Below, one piece after another: positions 55,742-64,000 of a stretch of DNA of 64,000 bases (positions within the stretch are counted from its first letter, which is position 1; every line of letters starts with the position of its first letter). The DNA is taken from the NCBI RefSeq assembly GCF_029168945.1, contig NC_083605.1, positions 73,240,969-73,304,968 on the forward strand, written 5' to 3'. The stretch comes from Cannabis sativa (lineage: Eukaryota; Streptophyta; Magnoliopsida; Rosales; Cannabaceae). The position numbers were made by a program, and so were the translations under genes. Below the pieces are notes generated by a model, which saw nothing but the letters and a program-made list of their open reading frames with translations, did not search any database and was not told the DNA's origin.

Positions 55742-56125
55742 CTACTGCCCGCCAGTACCTCTATAGTTAATTGCATATTGATCTTTAGTAGCATACCCAA
55801 TAGGGCCAATGCTACCGCGGCCACCACCATCTCCTCCCGTACTATCTCCACCGCCTTCTGCTCTAGTACCACTACCTTTTCCACCAGTTTCACCACCATT
55901 ATTTCCTCGAGTACTACGTCCTTGGCCGACTACACTTTCGGTTGTGCTCCGAGCACTGCGTCGTCCATATTCTGTTGCACCATTAATTCCACTTCCAAAG
56001 CTAGCTGCACCACTAGGAGTTTTACCATAATCTTGAGCTCTAGAGGCATTAGTACCAAATACCAAACCAAATAAAACAAATAAAACCACAATTGATCTAA
56101 CTCTATGAGTACTATGGATACTCAT
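55742..56125 (-). CDS. Secreted glycine-rich peptide precursor, array member E
   Basis: 127 residues, intronless, the longest small member. The signal peptide MSIHSTHRVRSIVVLFVLFG ends LVFGTNA, followed by SRAQDYGKTPSG. It shares YGSGINGATEYG with C and D (as FGSGINGATEYG) and RRSARSTTESVVGQG with D. The Gly/Asp-rich linker is expanded (GGGDSTGGDGGGRG). The tail KDQYAINYRGTGGQ is the most diverged of those that keep KD-x-Y, with RGG altered to RGTGG. Presumed secreted. The N-terminal Arg inserted after HRV shortens the hydrophobic core slightly but it still looks functional. Confidence 0.82.
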   Translation of the reverse strand: MSIHSTHRVRSIVVLFVLFGLVFGTNASRAQDYGKTPSGAASFGSGINGATEYGRRSARSTTESVVGQGRSTRGNNGGETGGKGSGTRAEGGGDSTGGDGGGRGSIGPIGYATKDQYAINYRGTGGQ

Positions 56126-56202
56126 TTTGGAATGATAATAATTAACAATTATAATTGTTATATATGATTTGGTTTGGTTTGATTAGCCTGCAAGAAATGG
56201 TA

Positions 56203-56213
56203 CCTATAAATAG
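56203..56213 (-). promoter_or_regulatory. Conserved TATA box of member E
   Basis: CTATTTATAGG on the gene strand, about 78 bases before the ATG, next to the conserved gcaagaaatgg stretch. Confidence 0.65.
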
Positions 56214-56219
56214 GGAAGG

Positions 56220-56690
56220 AAAAGTAGTATGTAAATTAATTATATGTAGTATAGTCTTAATATTAATAAAGAAGACAAAATATATAATATAGAAGACATG
56301 AAAAACAAAGCATAAGACACATTGGATTTGTTATAATTATACATATTTTTCCCCAACTTGCCGTTCAGAATAAGTTGATATGCTATAGCTCCTTTATTAT
56401 TTTATTTTGCTGTATAAAAATGGATTTATTGAGGTGTTAATCATATTTATGTAAGATATTTAATAACATTGAAAAACCAATATCTTCTAGAGCTTGAAAC
56501 TTTTATGTATGTATGATTATTCTTAAACATATCCTTTTCTTAAATATCACTAATTAAAGTTTTGGTAATATTTTGTTTTTAAATTTTTTAATTACAAAAA
56601 TAAAAGTAAAATTTTAATTTTTTTTTTTTTTAAAAAATAAAAATGTGTTCTATAATCATTTTTATTTTTTAATTAAAAAAAATGTGTTCT
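56220..56690. other. Upstream region of member E
   Basis: Has the diverged aacttgccgttcagaataag block (56353-56372). The catgatggtttac block of the other members is missing. Then AT-rich spacer. Confidence 0.5.
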
Positions 56691-56699
56691 GTAAATTTC

Positions 56700-57065
56700 A
56701 TTTGTTAATTTTATTTAAGTCAAGTTTGGGGTCGATGCCTGAGGCCAGGATTGGGGTCAGGTCTGAGTCCGGGGTCGATGCCGGAGGTCCGAGTTCAAGG
56801 TTCGAGGTCAGGTTGAGGTCGGGATCTGGGTCCAGAGTTCGGGTCCAGGAGTCTGGGTCTAAGTCGGGGTTTGGGTCTGGGTCAAGGGTCGGGGTTCGAG
56901 TGTGGGGTCTCCGAGTCCGGGTTAATTTATGGACGAGGTCTGGGTTCGACAACTGGGTCGAGGGCCGGGGTCGGGGTCTGGGTCTGAGTTCGGGTATGAG
57001 TCGGGATTTAGGTCGGGGTTTGGGTCGAGGTCCGGGTTCGAGTCTGAGTTCCAAGTTTTAGGTTG
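56700..57065. repeat. Degenerate GGGTC/GAGGTC-type repeat
   Basis: Imperfect units such as GGGTCTGG, GGTCGGG and GAGTCCGGG, about 360 bases, ending abruptly in AT-rich DNA. Same class as 33000-34525 and in the same relative position, 0.6-0.7 kb beyond a peptide gene start. Open frames in both directions are artefacts. Confidence 0.8.
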
Positions 57066-57464
57066 GGGTTGAAGTCTAAAATATTGATTAAGAAAAAATT
57101 TGTTTAAAAATATTTTGAAAGTGACTTTTTTTTTTCAAAATTTTGATTTTTAATTAAAAATTGAAAAGTAAAAACAATTTTGTAGAATATGATTTTGGAA
57201 AATATTTAAACTTTACTAATCTAAAAAATAAAAAACTAATTAAAAAAGTGTTACAAAACACACCCTAAATTAGTCGACAATCATTCTTTTTGTATAAATA
57301 AATTTAAAGCCAAGAATGAATATGATGTATTATTCTAGCATGTGACCAGAAGGAATGATATATATATATATATATAAATTTTAATGTGAAATATTCACAT
57401 TGAAAAGTAGATAATATATGATGATATTTTTTTTTAAGTTCATCCGAGTAAAGAGTATAAAAAA

Positions 57465-57793
57465 ATTTACTGATCACTAAAAGTAAAAAAATTGTGACTA
57501 ATTATAAATTATTATTTTTATGTTGTGACTAAAAGGTTTGTGACTTTTTTTTTTATGAAGAAAAAAGGTTTGTGGTAAAAGTATATTAGTCATAAAAATT
57601 ACAATATGTAGTGATTAAATGTATTTTTAGTCACAATACTTATTGTGACTAAAACTAAATTAGTGACAACTTGTATCTAAATACTATGTTTTAGTCAGAA
57701 GTAAATTTTTGCTGTGACTAAAAGTCACATTTAGTCACAAAAAATTTATGTTGTGACTAAAAATTAAATTATCATTAGCAATTTTTTGTAATA
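57465..57793. mobile_element. CACTA-like MITE, copy 2 (degraded ends)
   Basis: The interior (ttgtgactaattataaat, then tagtgacaacttgtatctaaatact) matches 50837-51143 in the same orientation. Terminal CACTA motifs have decayed (right end TTTTTTGTAATA) and no target duplication is visible. Confidence 0.75.
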
Positions 57794-57799
57794 AGATAG

Positions 57800-58800
57800 A
57801 GATAAATATATAAATAAGCGTATTGAAACATATACAAATAAATTAAAATGTTATTGATACTTGATAAAATTATTTTTGACAATTAAATAAAAATAAGGTA
57901 TAGAATGCAAAATTCCTAAAATGCATATATAAAATTCTCAAAACTCAAATGGGTTGGGGTTGACTGGGATTTCTTTGGGCTTTCTTCTCTTCTGCCCATC
58001 TTATGCTTTGGCAATTAGATATATTTCTTGATAAGTTGAAAAATATTTTTTTAATTAATTAATATATTCATTATTATATTTTATTAAAATATATTTACTT
58101 TTTTGAGTGGGTTGTCCAATATACTTTCACTCTTCATATAGTTTATATTAACTTAAGAGATTTAATAGAGATATCATCTATAAAAGTGGATATAATTTAA
58201 AGAATATAAAAATAAAAGTAAAAATTAAAATAAGTAAAATAAAATAGAGATACAATATAATTTACTTTATATTTTCTCTACAAAAATACCCCATTCGATC
58301 ACCTATAACACAAAATGAATTACACTTAATATTTTTAAATAAAACAATATATAAAATATTAATTAAGACTCAGATAGATTTTATAATAATAAAACTGTAT
58401 ATTTTAAATCTTAAAAATTCTTTGTATAGCCTAAAAATCACAAAACATAAAAATTATAAACATTTAATCATTAAAATACTCAAAACTATAAAGGTTATCT
58501 AAGTCTAAGAAAATTACTAATGCCTGGTTTAATAAAAATGTCTCAATAAAATTATTAAAAGAATTATACAATAGTAATATTAATTAAGTATTAAGTAACA
58601 ATACAATAGTTTTAAGTAAAATAATGTAAAATTAACTTTTCATACTTTTCTATCTATTTGGAGTAATATTCTCAAAAGTGGAGTTTTTTAGAAACTTTGG
58701 TTAATCCTTTATGGTTTGTTGGTCTCAAAACTTGTCAGAGGTTTTCACATATGAAGTATGTAGCTAGAATTTGACTTTACTATGCATCAGATTTATATAT
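57800..58800. other. AT-rich intergenic spacer
   Basis: Nothing recognisable beyond long A/T runs. Confidence 0.5.
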
Positions 58801-58806
58801 GTGACT

Positions 58807-59127
58807 TTAGGAGGCGTTTAGTTGGGAGGAATGAAAATATAGGAATAGGAATGAGAATGGGAATAGGAATGAGAATGGAATGGAATAAAATTTAAAATGC
58901 ATAAAAAAAATTGATAAAAAAATAATTAATTTTTTTTTCTTGTTACATTGGAATGGTCATTCATTTCTTTTTAAAATGGAATAGTCATTCTACCAAAATG
59001 GTGGAAAGAGCATTCCATTGGAATGTCATTCTAATACTTTAAAATGCAACTAAACAAAGGAATAGAATGAAAATTGTTTCCTTTCCATTCCATTCCATTT
59101 CATTACCTCCAACCAAACGACACCTAA
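58807..59127. mobile_element. MITE family 'GTTTGGTTGGA', copy 2
   Basis: TTAGGAGGCGTTTAGTTGGG at the left pairs with TTAGGTGTCGTTTGGTTGGA from the right. It is highly similar to 43642-43945 throughout, including ttaaaatgcataaaaaaaat and ccaaaatggt(g/a)gaaagagca. Superfamily unresolved. Confidence 0.75.
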
Positions 59128-59129
59128 GG

Positions 59130-59705
59130 AATAGTAATTAACTCTTTTATTATTCTTCAGCTTCTTTGTTTCTTTGGTGTCTTTTGTTGTTACAGTAAAA
59201 AAATAAAAAGAAAAATAGTAACAGTAATAATACAACTTTTTGACTCATAGTAAAAGTATTACATGTATTATAGTAAAGATGTAGTAGTGTATTAATTACT
59301 AAATATTACCATGCAAGATACATGCAACGATTGATATATAAAACAAAAATTTAATTGATTAAAATATATATTAGCATTTAGCACACTGACTGAATATATA
59401 TATTATTATTATTATTATTCACTGCCCACTTTATTTTAGTGAGTGTAAATCTATGTCGATCAACTTTTTACGTACTTTATAAACTTATAATGTAGAAGAA
59501 TGCTCGATTAACATATTATAAAGAAAACACAACATTTTTTCTTTTCTTTTTTTTGCTAAAGAAGAACATACAACATTTAAGAGCATACAATTGGCATTCG
59601 TAATACTTATAAAAATATTAAAGTTCTCTTACTCGTACTATTATTTTTTATAGTTTTAGTGAGTAAGAACAAGCTCTTCTTTAAACGATTAAAAATATAA
59701 ATACT
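59130..59705. other. Spacer and 3' flank of the large glycine-rich gene
   Basis: No gene. At 59590-59700 ttggcattcgtaata, then ctcttactcgtactattattttttatag, then agtaagaacaagctctt match the 3' flanks of the small peptide genes, most closely member A (3790-3900). Confidence 0.7.
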
Positions 59706-59709
59706 AATT

Positions 59710-60696
59710 TCATGGAGCATAGCCACCATGGCCGCCACCTTCTCCTGCACCGCTACCACCTCCATAACCACCTGCATGTGCACCTCCAGCAGCATACCCG
59801 CCACCACCACCTCCACCAGAGCCACCGCCACCGCCACCTCCTGCACCACCATATCCACCAGCTCCACCACCAGCACCACCACCTTCTCCTCCTCCAGTAC
59901 CATAACCTCCTCCATGAGCTCCTCCAGCACCAGCACCTGTTCCTCCTCCACCTCCGCCACCACCACCATGGCCTCCACCACCTCCACCGCCTGCACCTCC
60001 AGCTTCTCCTGCTCCTCCACCATAACCACCACCTTCACCTCCTCCAGTACCATATCCACCTCCATGAGCTCCTCCAGCTCCAGCACCAGAACCACCTCCA
60101 CCACCGCCTCCGCCACCATGGCCTCCACCACCACCTGCACCACCAGCTCCACCACCTCCATAACCACCGCCTGCACCAGTTCCTGCACCACCTCCATAAC
60201 CTGCACCGTGGTCATCACCATATCCAATGCCACCGCCGCCTCCACCACCACTACCACCACCTCCACCACCACCATAACCTGCAGCTCCATGCTCTGCAGC
60301 ACCACCACCATATCCTGCACCACTACCTTGACCTCCACCACTTCCATATCCAGCAGCACCACCAGCACCACCATGAGCAGCACCGCCACCACCTCCACTT
60401 CCACCGCCTCCACCAGCTCCATGACCACCAGCACCTCCATATCCAGCACCACCACCTTGTCCACTACCAGCACCGCTACCATAACCAGCAGCACCACCTT
60501 CTCCTACACCAGCATAACCACCACCACTGCCTGAACCTCCACCACCACCACCACCATAACCTCCAACGGCGACACCTCCATATCCCTCAGCACCATGGCC
60601 TGCGCCATAGGTGAGAAGAGCCCTAGTTGCCGAGCAAAGGCCTATACTTAGCACGAAAAGGAAAGCACAACCTAGAAGCTTATTGTGTTTAGCCAT
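59710..60696 (-). CDS. Glycine-rich cell-wall-type protein
   Basis: 328 residues from the ATG at 60696, chosen because it begins a signal peptide (MAKHNKLLGCAFLFVLSIGL, cleavage near ATRA). The frame is open further upstream but that part has no such feature and lies across the TATA box. The mature protein is almost wholly Gly with Ala, Tyr, Ser, His and Glu in GGX and GYG patterns. A block around AHGGGYGTGGGEGGG occurs twice, indicating internal duplication. Such class I glycine-rich proteins are secreted and built into cell walls. ATRALLTYG parallels ASRALFDTHG of the small peptides, and the 3' flank is shared. Large open frames on the opposite strand are mirror images of the GGN repeat. 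Confidence 0.9.
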   Translation of the reverse strand: MAKHNKLLGCAFLFVLSIGLCSATRALLTYGAGHGAEGYGGVAVGGYGGGGGGGSGSGGGYAGVGEGGAAGYGSGAGSGQGGGAGYGGAGGHGAGGGGGSGGGGGAAHGGAGGAAGYGSGGGQGSGAGYGGGAAEHGAAGYGGGGGGGSGGGGGGGIGYGDDHGAGYGGGAGTGAGGGYGGGGAGGAGGGGGHGGGGGGGGGSGAGAGGAHGGGYGTGGGEGGGYGGGAGEAGGAGGGGGGGHGGGGGGGGGTGAGAGGAHGGGYGTGGGEGGGAGGGAGGYGGAGGGGGGGSGGGGGGGYAAGGAHAGGYGGGSGAGEGGGHGGYAP

Positions 60697-60761
60697 ATTG
60701 GAAATGTTATGGAGAGAACTAAGCACAAGAAATGAGTAAGAATGATAGAAGAGTAGGTGAG

Positions 60762-60770
60762 TATTTATAG
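60762..60770 (-). promoter_or_regulatory. TATA box of the large glycine-rich gene
   Basis: CTATAAATA on the gene strand, about 70 bases upstream of the ATG at 60696. Confidence 0.65.
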
Positions 60771-60779
60771 GGATGGGTT

Positions 60780-61750
60780 TGGAGTGGAAAGGCATATTTC
60801 CACTGAGGAGAAAGTGGTTGAAGCACATGCAATACAATCGATATCCCATGAAGAAGAAGTTGGTGTGGTATAATTGGTACATTGAACTCATACAGTTTAC
60901 AACTCCACTATACATATCACATTGCAGTAAACCCACTTTTGCTTTTTCTTTGTCTCCCACATATATATATATATATATGGCCGCGTATAATATAAATAAT
61001 ATAATGGTAAACCTAATCGATATATTTGTACGTTTCTGTAAAGTCAAATTTGAAAGTTATATATATTCTTATAATATGTGATTTGTTATTTTGTCCAAAA
61101 AGATATTATACTTAAGAAATCTTATAAGTGATAATATTGACTGTTTGTGACTATTAAAGTTATTTGGTAATTGTAGATATATTGTTTACTAACATTTTGT
61201 CATAAAATATACCTGGCAAAAGTGTAGTATTATGGTCAAATATTACCATACTTGTTTTAATTGAATTCTATTTATTATTTCTGCACATTTTAGTTAAATA
61301 AATAATATAAAAAATCGCTAATTATATTGGGGTCATAAGGTACTTCATAGCAATACTTTTTTAAGTAAAAACTCTTGCATTATTGATAGGATTAAGATAA
61401 GCTCCACATGTTGGACTCCTAGCCAATGCATTTTTCTCTAATTCTTTGTCTTTGGTTCACGCTCTAAATACTAATTTTGTGTATCTTAATGAGCTAGGTA
61501 TTTTGTTTAATTTACAACATTAAAGCTCTTCTAATAATTGTACATTTAATATTAATATTGCTCATTAATTGATTAAGCATGTTTTTAGAATAAATAATAA
61601 TTTTTTTAGATGAAAGTACTCTCTAATCAAATAACAGTGATCATGACAACAATAAAAGATATGTAATATAAGGATATTTCCGGCCATACTACACTATTGC
61701 AAGTCTATGCAAATATAATTGGCACTAATTCCATATATGTATGTCTTAAA
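60780..61750. other. Promoter region and AT-rich spacer
   Basis: The upstream region of the large gene does not visibly match that of the small members. No gene. Confidence 0.45.
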
Positions 61751-61754
61751 TTAA

Positions 61755-62067
61755 CACTACAAAAGACTGTTACTTTTAGTGATAACTTTTTAGTTATAAC
61801 ATAAATTTTTTGTGATTAAATGTGACTTTTAGTCACAACAAAACATAGCATTTAGACATAAGTTGCCACTAAATTTAGTTTTAGTCACAACAAATATTGT
61901 GACTAAAAATACATTTAGTCACTACAAATTGTAACTTTTGTGACTAATATCTTTAGCCACGGACCTTTTAGTTACGACATACGAATAATATTTTATAATT
62001 AATTATAATTTTTTTTTACTTTTAGTCATAAATTTTGTTATGACTAAAAATAAGATTTTTTGTAGTG
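61755..62067. mobile_element. CACTA-like MITE, copy 3 (inverted)
   Basis: CACTACAAAAGACTG and TTTTTTGTAGTG termini with TAA duplications on both sides (61752-61754 and 62068-62070). The interior matches copy 1 in the opposite orientation. 313 bp. Confidence 0.9.
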
Positions 62068-62069
62068 TA

Positions 62070-62565
62070 ACATATAGTTGAATTTTGCCTATATGGATCG
62101 GATTGGGATTGTAAGATTATATATCAACCACTACCATATTTTTATCAAAAGTTAAAATAATATATAATAATAAAAAGGGGCAAAGCCTTTTCTTTCCTTA
62201 TAAAAAAAAAAGAAATATTTATACAATAAAACTTAGTGATTGGTGTAATTTAATATTAGATTTTGTCGTTATATTTTAATTAAGTATTATTGTTTTTGAA
62301 AACGAATCTAATCAGTACTCATTAAAGAAAACTCTATCAAGTTTAGAGTAGATTCTATCCCCAACTTCATGTTTATTTGTTTAAGTATAGAAGGGCCCTG
62401 AGCATTTGAATTCTTCCAATTGGCCTAAGGCAAGCCAATTTTAAGCATTTTCCACATCCTTAGCCAAGACATGTTTACCTCCAACTCTATCATTATATTA
62501 GAACATAGCATTAAAATCATCATACACAAATCAAGGAAGAGAAAGCTTACCTAGAGTAGCAATTA
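62070..62565. other. Intergenic, no gene seen
   Basis: AT-rich. From about 62390 the sequence is less AT-rich and may be part of the LINE fragment that follows. Confidence 0.4.
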
Positions 62566-62568
62566 AGT

Positions 62569-62991
62569 TTAGGCCATAACTCCATTCTTTCTGTACAGTA
62601 ATAAAAAATTCAGCCACCTGCGCCCGAACATCTTAAGCTTACAATGAATGAATTGTTTATCTTCAACAAGCACAACAACTCTAATAAACTTAGCCTGCCA
62701 CGTTAGTAAAATAAAGCTAGAAACAACCATGCTAAAATACACCTCCCAATTAAGAAAATTATTCATAACTATACTACTAACTTTGTCATGCTTGATCTTG
62801 GTCTCAAAAAAAGCACCAAAACGAACTTTATTTTCTCTACAAACCTCTAGGATAGAGATTTGTTTCTCTCTTTTATTCAATCCTTTACATTCCAACCTAA
62901 TACATTTAAACTTTCCATATTCACATGCAGTAAGAGTATTATCCCCTATTCCTTCTGAGCCATGGGGGGAGAGAGAGAGATAGAGAATCAC
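62569..62991 (-). pseudogene. LINE endonuclease N-terminal fragment
   Basis: The minus strand reads CKGLNKREKQISILEVCREN, then FGAFFETKIKHDKV and NWEVYFSMVVS, the start of the apurinic-type endonuclease of plant L1 elements (consensus N-x-R-G-L-N followed by an ETK motif). It is open for 140 codons but lacks the downstream catalytic part, and no RT follows. Isolated 5' fragment. Confidence 0.75.
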
Positions 62992-63179
62992 ACACCGTTA
63001 AGGGTGTTATAACTATATTTGTAAATTGTATTTTTGAAATCAATAAATATTATAAATGTTTGTTTTTTCCTTATGATTGTATTAATGTTATTGTTTGAGA
63101 TTGCTTGAAATATTTAGGCATCATTTCTAATAGTAGCTGCCTATGTTGTTACTATCATTTTAGATGTTTTACTGATTAT

Positions 63180-63490
63180 TATTTCACTCGCATCAAGCTT
63201 GATTGGATTGGAATGCGAAAGCTGATAATGAGATATGGGTGTTTAGAAGCAAGCTTTCAAGTCCAAAACACCATGTATTAAACTGACCTTATGGCCACGG
63301 ATTATGAGATTTGGAGAGCTAAAAATGTTTCCTTTTGGGAGCTGTGAGTGGTGGTTGATGTTGTGCTTTATTTTTGAGCCTTTTTTGGTTTTTCTTCTAG
63401 CATTGCAATTGAGGGTGAGTGGGGTTGTTCCTTTTTACTTGTAAAGTTTTGGTATCAATACAAGTTTTCTTGCTTACCAAAAATAAATAG
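63180..63490 (+). mobile_element. Possible LINE 3'-end fragment
   Basis: The segment ends TTTTGGTATCAATACAAGTT, then cttgcttaccaaaaataaa, similar to the 3' tails of plant LINEs that end in a short A-rich tract. No coding is recognisable, so this is tentative. Confidence 0.35.
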
Positions 63491-64000
63491 TTATATTTTT
63501 AAATTTTTTTGTTTAACCGTGTTCATTGTAGTCAAAACAAGTCTCTTTCAAATCTAATTCTAAATTCAAATCAACTTCCCAAATATGTGAAAAAGAAAAG
63601 AAAAGAAAACATATTCTATTTTTTATACATACAACTATACAAGACTTATCAATCTCTAATGTGCTAATTATAATAATTAATTGAATAATATTAAACGTAC
63701 GTATCAATATTAAATTGTAAGTTGACAAAGTCTAAAACCACCCTAAAGCTAGCCTTATCCAATCCCAAATTCCCAATTAATAATATGTATTTGATTCCAA
63801 GTATACATACACTAACTTCCCATTTCATCAATAGCATAAATTATAAGTAATAGTATTATTTTCTTATTGAAAACAACAAAAACTAAACATGTATGAATAC
63901 GTACGTACTAATAAGTTTGCTTTTATAGCATCATGAACATATAGCTTTAAATATATATAGTCATTTAACTAGAGCTAGTATATATTATTGATGGTTTGAG
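63491..64000. other. Intergenic, no gene seen
   Basis: AT-rich; the open frame at 63513-63728 (-) shows no recognisable motif. Confidence 0.45.

Noticed and set aside
56645..57061. 138-codon and antisense 118-codon frames in the GGGTC repeat
   Set aside because: Compositional artefacts of a degenerate hexamer-like repeat.
59712..60614. Long plus-strand frames (His/Leu-rich and Ser/Thr-rich, 268-300 codons) opposite the glycine-rich gene
   Set aside because: They are reverse readings of GGN codons, lack any domain, and the minus frame has signal peptide, TATA box and conserved 3' flank.
60697..61047. Upstream in-frame extension of the glycine-rich protein (117 extra codons)
   Set aside because: It crosses the TATA box and has no signal peptide. 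The internal Met begins a textbook signal sequence.

Overview
This is nuclear DNA from a flowering plant, most likely a eudicot. It is very AT-rich, dense in retrotransposons and MITEs, and has spliced genes with plant-type GT..AG introns. I cannot name the species from sequence alone. No bacterial, organellar or viral genome is present.

Host genes. (1) All on the minus strand are five small intronless genes for secreted glycine-rich peptides (3939-4202, 25139-25429, 31970-32317, 36340-36672, 55742-56125) and one large classical glycine-rich protein (59710-60696). The five share a near-identical signal peptide, a conserved TATA region and far-upstream blocks, and most share a C-terminal motif near K-D-E-Y-x-T-N-x-R-G-G-x-I-Q. 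All six share 3'-flanking sequence. The simplest reading is a tandem array whose spacers have been inflated by transposons. This uncharacterised peptide family is the best candidate here for undescribed biology. (2) A complete eight-exon gene on the minus strand (44586-49730) encodes a KNL2/M18BP1-type centromere protein. It has an N-terminal SANTA domain and a C-terminal CENPC-k motif split between two exons, and it was reconstructed by hand from splice phases.

Mobile DNA by region. 1.5-2.9 kb: two inverted-repeat elements. 4.87-11.24 kb: a young Ty1/copia element with perfect TSD and one frameshift. 12.07-12.54 kb: a candidate TRIM. 12.77-19.79 kb: a copia element with almost identical LTRs but a ruined interior. 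19.79-22.93 kb: a truncated copia. 23.35-23.78 kb: a MULE-type foldback. 26.15-27.0, 34.95-35.89 and 54.05-54.99 kb: three Cassandra-type TRIMs carrying 5S rRNA-like sequence in their LTRs. 28.45-30.56 kb: LINE remnants with an inserted MITE. 30.59-31.44 kb: an hAT-type element with a 25-base poly-G run. 37.84-38.78 kb: a solo copia LTR. 38.8-40.06 kb: an LTR-like region with a minisatellite. 42.6-44.5 kb: a LINE relic. 50.8-51.9 kb: a CACTA-like MITE and a LINE tail. 51.9-55.2 kb: a decayed copia carrying the nested Cassandra. 57-62 kb: more MITEs. 62.5-63.5 kb: LINE pieces. Degenerate GGGTC/GACCC-type repeats occur at about 0.7-1.05, 33.0-34.5 and 56.7-57.07 kb.

The retroelements do not work with the host genes. 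They record the array's history and in two places (a SINE and a gypsy tail) sit inside KNL2 introns. All similarity calls are by eye; no database was searched.
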